From contig JAAMXP010004305.1 of NCBI GenBank assembly GCA_019693395.1, forward strand, positions 1 through 11,392: a stretch of DNA of 11,392 bases. The letters run 5' to 3'. The notes under the pieces were generated by a model that was not told the origin of the DNA, made no database searches, and saw nothing but the letters and a program-made list of their open reading frames with translations. The stretch's first letter is position 1, and the number at the start of each line of letters is the position of its first letter. The DNA comes from Ettlia oleoabundans. Lineage: Eukaryota > Chlorophyta > Chlorophyceae > Chlamydomonadales. The translations under genes and the position numbers were made by a program. Positions 1 to 8,169 of this stretch are shown one piece after another.

Positions 1-117
1 GCGATGGCCTGCCAGCCAACCCAGCCAACATTGTCCGGCATGCAGCTCAAGCAAATTAGGTAGATATATATCTGTTCACGGGATTTTGTCCTGCATGTTC
101 CACCTGCCTCCCTGCAG
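1..117 (+). other. 3' part of an ABCG-gene intron
   Basis: These bases precede the acceptor CCTGCAG ending at 117 and show no ABCG-like coding in any frame. They are read as the 3' end of an intron whose 5' end is outside the window. The only structure is a 12-bp palindrome, AGATATATATCT, at 62-73, which is probably just local AT richness. Confidence 0.75.
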
Positions 118-3100
118 GCGTTGCAACATAGGCGTCGAGATGTTGTCAAATCCTTCCCTGATATTTTTGGACGAGCCAACCTCAGGTGAAGGGAAGAGCA
201 CATGAGGGAATGAAATTTTTCGGGGGTTGGGGTGTGTGAGGGGGGGAGCACACTGTCAAGCTTCATGCATGTGTCTTCCGGGCAACCCAGCTCTGCCTGA
301 TTCTGCTCGTGCGCATGTGGCTGCGTGCCCCCCACAGGTCTGGATGCCTTCCAGGCGCAGAACGTGATGGAGGCGCTGTGGACGCTGGCAGGCAATGGAC
401 GCACGGTAAGGACCGTGGCTGGTACCGCTCTTCACAGGCAGCATGAGTCCGCAGCTACCTAACTGCACCTCAGTTGCGGCTCGTATCTACTCCATAGCTG
501 TTCCTGGTTTTCAATGTCAAAGCACACCTGTTAACATCACCAACAGTGCCGTGCTGTTTTTGCGTTCAGTTGAGCTTGAGCATGCGCACATAGACTGAGT
601 CGCTGGCTAGCCGCTTGCCTGTGTCTGCTGCAGGTGGCCTGCACCATCCACCAGCCCCGCTCATCCATCTACAGGCAAGTGCCTCAGCAAGGGCTGCACA
701 AGTGTGCCTTGCGAAGATGACATCTTTGGACTGTTAGTGCTGGGCATTTGACCAAATTGCCATCCTTTTTGGCATTGACCTAACAGCGTGGCATGCCGGC
801 AACCTGTCCTGTCCCGTGGGATTTGTTATGGTTCCTTTCATCTCCCTCCCCTGCAGGATGTTCGATCGGCTGGTGCTGCTGTCTGAGGGTCGGGTCATGT
901 TCTTTGGGGAGGCAGCCAAAGCGGTGGATTACTTTGCAGAGGCAGGGTTCATTTGCCCGCCACAGGTAAGAGTGTGTGTGTATGTGTGTGTGTTTGGGGT
1001 GGGTGGGTGGGGTTGTGTGGGGTTGTGTGGGGGTTGGCGGGGGAGCGGCGCGTGCGCGCGTTCTCGGGCATGGTTGTTTTGTCAGGTATCAACCGGCAGT
1101 GGACAGTTAGACAAAACTTTTGTCCTTGGTCCTGCACTCACGTGGCCCCACCCACGCCGGCTCTTCCTGTGTTTTTTTAGTGCTCCTTCCCATCTTTCCT
1201 GTGCTCTGCCACCTTCTCCTGGCAGGTTCTGTTCCTGTGACTAGCTCGGGAAGATTTTTATAAAGTGACAAGCGCAACCTGCCCTTTTCTGCCTGCTTTA
1301 GTTCAACCCCGGAGACTTCTTCATGGATGTGACCAGCATGGACTACCGCTCAGCCGACAGCGAGGCAACCACGCGGCGACGCATCAAGCTGCTGGGGGAC
1401 CTCTACCTCACGCGAGGGGCAGCCACAGCAGTGAGCCTCAAGCTGGGTTGCATCGCGGGCCTGACTTCTCTCTTGGAGAATTACTACGTGGAGCCCAAAT
1501 TTTGCTATGGGGTTGTTTGGCAGTGTTAGGCATGCCTGCAGACAGTCTTGCAGCTACTAGTCCCCCCTTGCTGGTATTGTTGAGGTCCTGCCTGCCTGTT
1601 GAGCCCATGCCACCTCACCTTTGCAGGCGGATGCAGTTGTGGCTGAGAGCAGCCGGCGTGAGATGCGGCTGGCTGACCAGGACGAGCAGTTTGCCAACAA
1701 CGTGGCCCGAGAGTTCCAGCTGCTGCTGGGGCGCGCATGGAGGCAGGCCAGCCGCAACCGCGTGATACAGGTGGGCACACCTGCCTGCATGCCTGCCTGC
1801 CTGGCTGTGTTTTGTTGGTCTTTCTTCCACACCACACAAGCATGGTATGGCATGTGCGCCTCCCGCAGGTTGTAACTCTGGCCCAGACGGTGTTGATTGG
1901 CTTCATGCTGGCCTGGCTGTACAGCGACATGAGCAAAACGTCTGCTGGGGGCGCGCAGGACGAATTGGGAATACTGTGAGTTCTGCTTGGATTGGTCTAT
2001 TGTTCGTTGTGGCACGAAAGAGGATTGTTATGGCATAACTTTGTTGTGCTGTTTTGACATTGCATGATAAGGTGGCTTGACGATGCCTTGCTGGGCTTGT
2101 GTGTGCTTTTATTCACCCACTATTCCGCTTGGTCTTTCCTGTCTGCAGCTTCTTCATCTGCATTTTTACCGCTATGGGTGAGTGGATGGCTGTGGTGGAG
2201 TGCCATTCCAGTCCCCCAGCCTGAGCCCCAGCCTGAGTGTGGAACGGACATTCAACTCATGTGATCAGAGTCTGCAACCCAGAACATCACTCATCTCCTT
2301 TCCCTGCCCTCATCTTTCGCATGATTACTGCTTCTCTCCAGGCTCCATGTTTGGTGCGCTGCTGACCTTCTCCGCTGAGGCGGGCATCATCCAGCGTGAG
2401 CGCGCCTCCAAGTCCTACCACGTGCTGCCCTACTACCTGGCCAAGTTCATATGCGACATGCCGCTGCGCGTGGGACAGGGCCTGCTCTTCGGTACGTTGG
2501 GGCCCGGGTGGCTCTCCTCACATCTCTCACCATGGCGTACCTAGCTCTGGTGGTGGTAGTGGTGGTGGTGGCGTGTTTGGTGCTTCTGTCTTGCAGGCAG
2601 CCCTTATTCCCCTGCATCTGTGCCTTGTTCCAGCCCAGCGCTCCCGAGTAGTTGCTCCCGCTATCCTCATCCCGCCAGCCCCTAAGAACTGCGCCGGCGC
2701 GGTTCCCACCCGCTTCCCTGGCTGTCCGGCCACATTGCCTGCAGGCTGCATCCTGTACTGGATAGTCGGGCTAAACCCTAGCGCCAGCGCCTTCTTCATC
2801 TTCTGCGCCCTCGTCATTTGTGAGGGTGAGCTTGTGCTGGACGGCATATGTGGTGCAGCCTGTGCCGGCCCAGTGTGTTGGTTTGCAGGGCAACAAACAC
2901 ACTGAGTGAGGTGTGAAATGCGCAACGCATCGAGTAACATGGTTAGCCTGGATGCTCGCATGGCGTGCCACTGACATTGGCTAGGCTCCGCCCACCTGCC
3001 CACCCTACAGGCCTCGCCGCCCAAGGCCTGGGTGTGGCCATCTCAGCGCTGGCCAGGAACGAGAAGATCGCCATTGCAGTGGCCCCCATGGTCACAGTCA

Positions 3101-3802
3101 TACTGATGCTCTTTGGAGGCTTCTATGTCAACGTGCAGACCATCCCGGCAGTGCTGCGCTGGAGTGAGTGGGTGGCTGTGAGGAACTAGTCGTGCATTGC
3201 ATGCCCCTGCTCCAGCTCCAATATGTCCTTGCCACACCTGTCAGCAGCGGCACGCATTTACTGGCTTCATGCCTGGTGAAGGTAGCTTGTTGCTCACCCG
3301 CATGCCCCCAGCACACACAACACGCCCACCCCACACTCCCCCTCCTGCAGTCCGCTACATCTCCCACCTGTACTGGGCGTTCATGGGCCTGGCCATCAAC
3401 GACTTCAGCGGGCGCACCGGATGGGGCCCTGCTGGCGCCATCAGCGGTGAAGACATCCTGGTGCAGCTGCAGTTCCAGGACAACCACCTGTGGCAGGCAT
3501 TCCTGGGGCTGCTGCTGCTCACGGTGAGGGCCGATGCTGAGAGTGAGGCAGCCGCCTGCCGGCCTGCAGTAGGGTTGTGTGCACAGTGCTTCAAGGCGCC
3601 GTAAAGCAGCTGCTGAGATGCATAGGCTTGTGGCTGCATCGCACCTGCCCCTCTGGCTACCCAACCCCTGCCACCACCTGCCTGATGGTAATACCCCGCG
3701 CTTGTGCAGTTTGGCTTCAACCTGCTGGGCTACCTGGCACTGCGATTCACCAAACCGCGCTACCTGCCGCTGGCAAACACGCCGGAGAAAAAGGCGGCAT
3801 GA
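118..3802 (+). CDS. ABCG-family half-transporter, ABCG7-like (5'-partial)
   Basis: This is the C-terminal 447 residues of an ATP-driven membrane exporter of the white-brown (ABCG) half-transporter class, which works as a dimer; the substrate cannot be read. Exons: 118-185, 338-405, 634-674, 857-965, 1302-1430, 1627-1770, 1869-1975, 2149-2177, 2342-2491, 2745-2825, 3011-3163, 3351-3523, 3710-3802 (TGA). All joins keep frame. The first exons carry the end of the nucleotide-binding domain: RRCNIGVE just after the ABC signature, Walker B and D-loop LIFLDEPTSGLD, the H-loop His in TIHQPR, then MFDRLVLLSEG. A linker is followed by an ABC2 membrane domain starting near 1869, with the coupling-helix motif QRERASKSY, a GGFYVN motif, and ISHLYWAFMGLAINDFSG before the last helix. 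GLDAFQA, RAWRQASRN and the last motif recall plant ABCG7; that subgroup is from memory. Walker A and most of the signature lie left of the window. Intron 3 is GC-AG and exon 8 is only 29 nt. Confidence 0.93.
675..856 (+). other. GC-AG intron in the ABCG gene
   Basis: The donor reads AG|GCAAGT and the acceptor CTGCAG|G. Joining 674 to 857 makes the Arg codon in SSIYRMFDRLVLL, exactly the spacing that ABCG proteins have between the H-loop and the MFDRL motif. The only nearby GT (TACAGGCAA|GTGCCT) would throw the downstream exon out of frame. This is a minor-class but spliceosomal donor with a strong match to the usual GC-donor context. Confidence 0.85.
972..1031 (+). repeat. (TG)n microsatellite and G-rich tract in an intron
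   Basis: Straight after the 5' splice site at 966 comes a TG dinucleotide run (972-992), then a G-rich tract. That tract includes four G-runs separated by single T residues at 996-1012, followed by more GGGG runs to 1031. The single-base-loop pattern is the classic strong intramolecular G-quadruplex layout, on the sense (RNA) strand. It lies in the largest intron of this gene (966-1301, 336 bp). Confidence 0.8.
2149..2177 (+). other. 29-nt microexon of the ABCG gene
   Basis: This exon contributes FFICIFTAM plus a split codon on each side (CT|C in, G|GC out). It is flanked by GTCTGCAG and GTGAGT. The residues belong to a membrane helix and join exons 7 and 9 in frame, giving GILFFICIFTAMGSMFGAL. 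Its span was assigned from frame continuity and ABCG hydrophobicity. Confidence 0.8.
2214..2237 (+). repeat. Two-copy 12-bp tandem repeat in an intron
   Basis: The unit CCCCAGCCTGAG occurs twice head-to-tail at 2214-2225 and 2226-2237, inside intron 2178-2341. No function is suggested. Confidence 0.8.
2548..2571 (+). repeat. (TGG)n trinucleotide repeat in an intron
   Basis: A near-perfect TGG/GGT run with one interruption (TAG) lies inside intron 2492-2744 of the ABCG gene. It makes long spurious open frames on both strands here. Confidence 0.8.
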
Positions 3803-3854
3803 TGCAGCACACCATGGTCTCGTTGCTTCACCTCTAGGAACACTTGGCTGGTAG

Positions 3855-3859
3855 TGTAA
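3855..3859 (+). terminator. Polyadenylation signal TGTAA for the ABCG gene
   Basis: TGTAA is the usual chlorophyte polyadenylation signal, and this is the first one after the TGA at 3800-3802, 53 nt downstream. Cleavage would be expected some 10-20 nt further on. A second TGTAA at 4329-4333 is much more distant and less likely. Confidence 0.65.
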
Positions 3860-4390
3860 AGTCCTGCAAGATTCTGATGCCTCCCTCATACCCCTCACTT
3901 CCCATTTGCCATCAATCGGACGCACCTGACCTTATGATTGAACTCATTTTTGGATATTGAGTTTTGCATGACATTGATACGAGCTGCTTGCTTCGTGAGA
4001 GCAGTGATGGCCTTGTAGACAGTTAGTTATTGCAGCAGGTTGCTGGGTGGTGGCCCCCATTTACCAGCCCAGCTTCCGTTTATTTTGGTTTGGTGCCATA
4101 CTTCTTATCATCACAACAAACCTCTGACTCTCTCGTACCATCACCTTTTCTCGCTCAACTTGCTCCTGACCCTCCTTACTGCCTCATGCGTCCCCGTTGG
4201 AACCAGGCGGTTTGCTGTCAGCGTGCTCGCCATTTATCCATTCGCCCCTTGACCCAGCTCTTAAATCTTCAACAAGTGCACACCTTTCATTCCCGTCAAC
4301 AAGTGCACAGCATGCACAGCTTCATTCCTGTAAATCCAGGCTCAACCCATCCACATCCCGTCTTACTGCTGGTGAGGCAGGCTAATGGAG
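3860..4390. other. Convergent intergenic/3' UTR region
   Basis: This lies between the polyadenylation signals of the converging ABCG and exonuclease genes. It is more AT- and pyrimidine-rich than the exons. Open frames here match no family I recognise and lack conserved flanking exons. The only repeat seen is a 14-bp unit, TCAACAAGTGCACA, at 4269-4282 and again at 4296-4309 (27-bp period), with a partly repeated pyrimidine-rich flank after each copy. Confidence 0.6.
4269..4309. repeat. Short imperfect tandem repeat
   Basis: TCAACAAGTGCACA occurs at 4269-4282 and 4296-4309. The intervening bases end in TTTCATTCCC, which resembles CTTCATTCCT after the second copy, giving nearly two units. It sits in the probable 3' UTR or gap between two convergent genes. 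Confidence 0.7.
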
Positions 4391-4395
4391 TTACA
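4391..4395 (-). terminator. Polyadenylation signal TGTAA for the WRN-type exonuclease gene
   Basis: TTACA on the plus strand reads TGTAA on the minus strand, 78 nt past the TGA of the minus-strand gene (stop codon 4476-4474). This is the expected algal signal at a normal 3' UTR distance and supports the chosen 3' end. Confidence 0.65.
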
Positions 4396-4473
4396 GCAGA
4401 AGCCATGTAAGTGCAAGCCCTGCATCACGGCAAGAGAGCAAGGCCATATGATGTGAGGGCTTTAAGTCTTAAC

Positions 4474-6971
4474 TCATGCCCAGGGTCCCGGGTTGCAGCG
4501 GCCCAGGTGGGCGAGCGCCAGCCTGAGCTGCCCGTAGCTGATGCCCTCGAACCGCTGCTCCTTGAGCTCCCGCAGCTTGTGCCCGGCGGCCAGCAGCTGC
4601 TGCAGAACGTCCACTGGCTCGGTGTGGCTGAGGTTGTCGAGGGTAGAAACCGTGCTGGCACAATGCTGAGCGTTGCTAGTGGCAGCAACCTGCCATGGTG
4701 CAACAGCAGCCGGCTCTGCCTTGCTGCGCACATCGTGCCGCGCCGCCGCCGCTGCCAGGCTGGCAGGCGAGCAGGGAGCCGGCCGCTTGGCGCCCACCTG
4801 GTATGCCTGCTGCGCCGCTGCATCTGGCTGCTGCTGCTCGGGCGGGTTGGTGTTCTCAGCTGGCTCCCAGCCTAGCTGCCGACCCAACAGTTCACTGCAA
4901 ACCTGTGCCACCTGCTGCAGCGCAGCTGTGGGCACCCCCAGTGAGCTCCAGATGTAGCCCAGTCCAGCTGTGATTGCCTCAGCCATGTAGCCCTGCACGC
5001 CATATCCACATGCAGGCGGGCAGCGGACACAGGGATGGGCAGGCAGAGCGCTGAGCGGCCTCTGTTGCAACCCCGGGCACGTGGCACGCCTGCCCTGCCA
5101 TTGGCATGCGTTGAATCACACGGTGCGCCCAGTGGGGCAGCAGCACGCTGTGTGTGGCCTGCTGCATGTACATAGACTCGAGGCCGGCCCGTTCAAGCAC
5201 CAGCCTCACCTGCACGCTGTCTGGCTGTATTTGTCGGTGCGCCGCCACCTGCTCCACGCTCAGCCCCTGCTGCACCAGCGCCTGGTACACCGCCAGCTTG
5301 GCAGGCTGCAGGTGCCGCAGCACTGCACAGGCGGGCACACAATCGCCTGCAGCGCCAGCGGATGCCCCCAGCACGCCGGCTGCTGCTGCTGGTGCAGGCC
5401 CACCCCCCGCTGGGTCTGCTGGGTCCCCTGGGTCTGCTTGCATGGGCGGCGACACAGCGGGCATCTTGCACAAGATCTGCGGCAGGTACAAAGCAGCCAG
5501 ACCCGGTTGCAACAGAGGCTGCGATCACTGCACAACCAAGAGGCCCACCAGGTGCGGAGCAAACAAAGAGTGAAGGGCCTGTTTGTCCCCACCCCCACAC
5601 CAATCCTGAGTCATGGCTGACCAGATTGTGCGCTGTCAGGCTCACCTCGTACACAGCCAGGCTGCACCAGGCGTCGGTGGCGGCGTACTGCTGCTGCTCA
5701 GCGCTCAGCGGCGGTGGCACCTCCCAGTTGCTGCACCGCAACCCCTGACTCTTCTCCAGGCGCAGGCGCAGCAGCAGGCAGACAAGCCCAGCCAGGCTCC
5801 AGCGCTGAGGTGCAGTCACCGGCAGCGTGGGCAGCAATGACTGGCCGGCGCTGCCACTCACGGCCACCTCGCAGCTGCCCATGCCAGCTGGTGGAGCTGG
5901 TGTTGGTGCTGCTCCTGCTGCAGCCACACCACCGGAGCCTGTCGACACAGCGACTTCAGGCCCGCCTCTGCCGTTGCCACCACCACTAGCGCTGGTGCCT
6001 GATGCTGCCGCCACAGCTGAGGGAGGGGATACCAGGCGCTCGTTGGCGTATTCTGACAGATCCACCACCCCCCGCATCTCTATTCCAAAGTCACGCCGCA
6101 GCTTCTGCGCATCCCCCTGGGCCCCCACACCCACCTTCAATATGTCCTGCATGCGACAGCTGGCTAGCCTTGGATGATTTTGCGGCCAGGTGGGCGATGC
6201 ACTTGGTAGACAAATGCAGCTGCACGTCTGATGAGAGGACGATGCAACATGTGGCAGGTAGGCGGGCAAGAGTGCGGGACGCACAACTAGCAGGCATGCA
6301 TGGTGCCGACCCACCTTGCTGCACAGCAGCTGGCGCAAGTGCGGCGTGAGGCCGCTATGGCAGATGTGGAGTAGAACACAGCAATGGTGCTGCCCCTGCT
6401 GCTGCTGCTGCTGTCCGTGCCGCTGCTGCTGCCGCAGGTGTCCGCTGTGGTTGCTGCCATTGCTGCTGCTGGCCGGCGACAGGAGGTAGCAGAACTGCAT
6501 GAGCGCCACGGGGCGGGATGCCTCCCCTGTTTGGTAAGTCACCCTCCACTCAATGTCAAACCCAACAGCGCTGACGCCGCTCTCTTGCAGCAGCCACTGG
6601 CACCAGCATTCTACTTCGTAGCCAGTGAAAGCGTAATGCAGCCGCCCGCCAAAGCATGCAGGGGCCAAATTCTCATCCCCGCTCGAGGGCCAGGTTGTTG
6701 CCACACGCTCCTCCGCTCCTAGTGCTGCCGCGCTAGCAGCGCCAGACGCCTGGTTTCCGAGGATGTTGGGCAGCCTGCGCCGCCGTGCAGGCGGGACGGC
6801 TGCAGACGCTGCTGCCGCTGTGCCTGGCGCCACGGTAGCCGCTGATGTCAACAGTGCTGTGGCTGTTCCTGCACCATGTGCACCGCCACTGCGACGCTGG
6901 TAGGCCTGTTCTGCTGCTGCCAATGCAGCCTCTTGGGATGCAGTTAGCACGTCGTCGTCGTCCCATCCCAT
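4474..6971 (-). CDS. WRNexo: Werner-type DEDDy 3'-5' exonuclease with C-terminal RecQ-type helix-turn-helix, no helicase
   Basis: Exons (5' to 3'): 6971-6315, 6146-5646, 5518-5210, 4992-4474; all introns phase 0; 661 residues. The start is the first in-frame ATG (G at -3 and +4). Its MGWDDDD N-terminus followed by an Ala/Glu-rich helix resembles that of plant WRNexo. The exonuclease domain spans about 106-386. All five DEDDy residues are present: D139 and E141 (GFDIEW), D231 (GAQGDAQKL), Y373 and D377 (YAATDA), with RCSNWEVPP as in WRN. The family hydrolyses DNA 3' to 5' with two metal ions, in the nucleus. Two low-complexity inserts (about 165-195, Gln-rich; about 256-330, Gly/Ala-rich) interrupt the domain without touching catalytic residues. 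Residues about 455-530 match the HTH_40 domain of RecQ C-termini (LAVYQALVQQGLSVEQVA, then GYMAEAITAG across an intron). The tail (ELKEQRFEGISYGQLRLALA) matches the end of WRN. No helicase motifs occur. Another intron in the Ala/Gln-rich part of exon 4 cannot be excluded. Confidence 0.9.
6147..6314 (-). other. In-frame (168-bp, stop-free) intron of the exonuclease gene
   Basis: The donor is AAG|GTGGGT and the acceptor ATGCAG|GAC. Removing it joins LRQLLCSK to DILKVGVG, which matches the contiguous WRN-family segment before the second catalytic Asp. The intron is a multiple of three and has no stop in the gene's frame. If retained it would add 56 Cys/His/Pro-rich residues between two catalytic motifs. 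Confidence 0.8.
6388..6437. repeat. CTG/CAG-rich repeat in exon 1 of the exonuclease gene
   Basis: Interrupted CTG triplets on the plus strand give CAG codons on the minus strand, encoding the Gln-rich insert (with His and Arg) between the VALMQFCY strand and the VLLHICHSGL strand of the exonuclease domain. It is in frame, as expected for a tolerated surface-loop insertion. Confidence 0.75.
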
Positions 6972-7199
6972 TACGTGCCCACTCTTAAAGATTGGTGACA
7001 GCCAAACAGGTTGACACTTGCAATAAGACCTCTTCAAATGGTGGCCCGCTGGCACCTATCACGAGCGCGTGTTGCTATCCGCCGCATTGGCGTGCTACCG
7101 TGCGGTGTGCAGGACCTAGAACATGCGTAATTGCCGCCCTATTTGCTCTTCTGCCATGTTCGAGCCCATGCTTGGCATGCTGCGCTGCGTACTGTCCCT

Positions 7200-7254
7200 C
7201 CCTCGAGAGTGCACTGTCCGTTCGGAAGAAAGGATCAGCACAGTAAAGCATGCA
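7200..7254. repeat. Dispersed hairpin repeat, copy A
   Basis: The copy runs from CCCTCGAGAG through GTGCACTGTCC to AGCACAGTAAAGCATGCA. It is about 520 bp left of the other three copies. The central stem is mismatched (CCGTTC against GAAAGG), while the outer arms ACTGT (7213-7217) and ACAGT (7240-7244) are kept. Confidence 0.85.
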
Positions 7255-7775
7255 GGGCTGACGACTGGGGGGGGACTGGGGAAGCTATATGCCACCGGGG
7301 GCTGGGCTTAACAATAATAAGGGCAAGCATGGCATGCAAGCTGAAGCTGATGCTGCCGCTGTCGCTGTCGCTGGAAGCGGGGTATCTGAGCCACATAGTG
7401 GAGGGAGATGCGAGGAAGGGATGCAGATGTTGGAGGCGTATAGCGTGCTGCTGACGCTTGCTGACGGCTGTAGAGTTGCCCCCGGTGGCTAGTGTGACCA
7501 ATGGTGTTGTAGAGGGGGAAGCCATTTCTAAAGTGCGAAATCCACTGGCTTTCGAGGTCTTCTGCTGCAGCGCGAAAAGGTTGACCAGGGTTGGGGTGGA
7601 CACGTTGCAGGGGTAGAATCAAGAAGTCACGGACGTCAAAACGTGCAACGGCTTTCCAGAAAGGGGAGTGGGCGTTTTTCGTACGCAGGATGTGACTGCA
7701 CCGCCCGGACCGCAGAGGTGGTGGGGTGGTTCGGATCAGAAACAGAGCGCGTGTGCGCTGTCGCTCTTTTTCGCT

Positions 7776-7812
7776 CCCTTGAGAGTGCACTGTCCGTTCC
7801 GAAAAAAGGAAC
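7776..7812. repeat. Dispersed hairpin repeat, copy B1 (truncated)
   Basis: The copy starts CCCTTGAGAG, keeps the GTGCACTGTCC core (7785-7795), then ends early at GGAAC before the GATCAGCACAGT segment. It has its own potential short stem, GTTCC with GGAAC around a purine loop. It lies 42 bp before copy B2, measured core to core. Confidence 0.8.
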
Positions 7813-7818
7813 TCGCTT

Positions 7819-7864
7819 CCTTGAGAGTGCACTGTCCTTTCCGAAGAAAGGATCAGCACAGTAA
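7819..7864. repeat. Dispersed hairpin repeat, copy B2
   Basis: The copy has core GAGAGTGCACTGTCC at 7823-7837, then a perfect 6-bp stem with 4-base loop: CCTTTC (7836-7841), CGAA, GAAAGG (7846-7851). Outer arms are ACTGT (7831-7835) and ACAGT (7858-7862). In minus-strand RNA the loop reads UUCG closed by C-G, a very stable tetraloop type. The flanking sequence diverges after CAGTAA. Confidence 0.85.
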
Positions 7865-7879
7865 TCCTTCCGATTACTG
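7859..7879. repeat. Short inverted repeat next to copy B2
   Basis: CAGTAAT (7859-7865) and ATTACTG (7873-7879) are perfect complements around a 7-base loop. The left arm overlaps the end of repeat copy B2. ATTACTGG recurs at 8003-8010. Confidence 0.65.
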
Positions 7880-7915
7880 GGAAGGCACGTAATTGGGCAA
7901 GGCATTACGGCCGCT

Positions 7916-7970
7916 CCCTTGAGAGTGCACTGTCCTTTCCGAAGAAAGGATCAGCACAGTAAAGCATGCA
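7916..7970. repeat. Dispersed hairpin repeat, copy B3
   Basis: This is the most complete copy, from CCCTTGAGAG to AAAGCATGCA. It has the same stem-loop as B2 (CCTTTC at 7934-7939, GAAAGG at 7944-7949) and outer arms at 7929-7933 and 7956-7960. It shares the AAAGCATGCA end with copy A, so the unit seems to end about there. Confidence 0.85.
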
Positions 7971-8169
7971 CACTTCAGCGGCAGTTTTCGTATGATTGCA
8001 CCATTACTGGAGCGTTATGATGTTTTGGGCGCCAAGGCGCGGTTCCCCCGCAAAAAGCCCTTCCTTCTCAGGGTTTGGTGGTATTAAACAACCATCCAAC
8101 GCGCAAATGTAACTTAGCAGGGCGGATAATTCTACAAAGCTGATTGTAGGCATACCGCTGACAGCAACA

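Larger units (their letters stand above)
6972..8169. other. Divergent intergenic region between exonuclease and JmjC genes
   Basis: These 1,198 bp separate the two ATG codons and must contain both promoters and 5' UTRs. I see no clear TATA box at a believable distance from either start. The region holds four copies of a dispersed repeat (listed separately). There are several open frames: on the minus strand, two overlapping ones cover 7235-7859. They match no family I know, are Ser/Pro/His-rich, and partly consist of the repeat copies. I annotate no gene here, but a diverged mobile-element remnant is possible. Confidence 0.6.

Noticed and set aside
62..73. AGATATATATCT palindrome as a regulatory operator
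   Set aside because: It is a single short AT palindrome inside an intron with no second site, so chance is sufficient.
225..247. Second G-quadruplex in intron 186-337
   Set aside because: There are only three clear G-runs with one long loop, so it is much weaker than the 996-1012 motif.
3128..3925. 265-codon minus-strand frame over the end of the ABCG gene
   Set aside because: It is antisense to conserved membrane-domain exons and spans their introns. It is a shadow produced by GC-rich codon usage.
5193..7055. Uninterrupted 620-codon minus-strand frame as a single-exon gene
   Set aside because: It reads through the introns at 6147-6314 and 5519-5645, then enters a wrong frame (Arg/Ser/Cys-rich) where the HTH exon lies in another frame. 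It also begins with GTG; the first ATG is at 6971.
7200..7970. CRISPR-like array
   Set aside because: Spacing between copies is irregular (42, 98 and about 576 bp), copies diverge, and the context is a eukaryotic nuclear gene region.
7200..7970. Copies of a spliceosomal snRNA or tRNA
   Set aside because: I compared them with remembered U2, U5 and U6 features and the tRNA cloverleaf; no hallmark sequences or lengths match.
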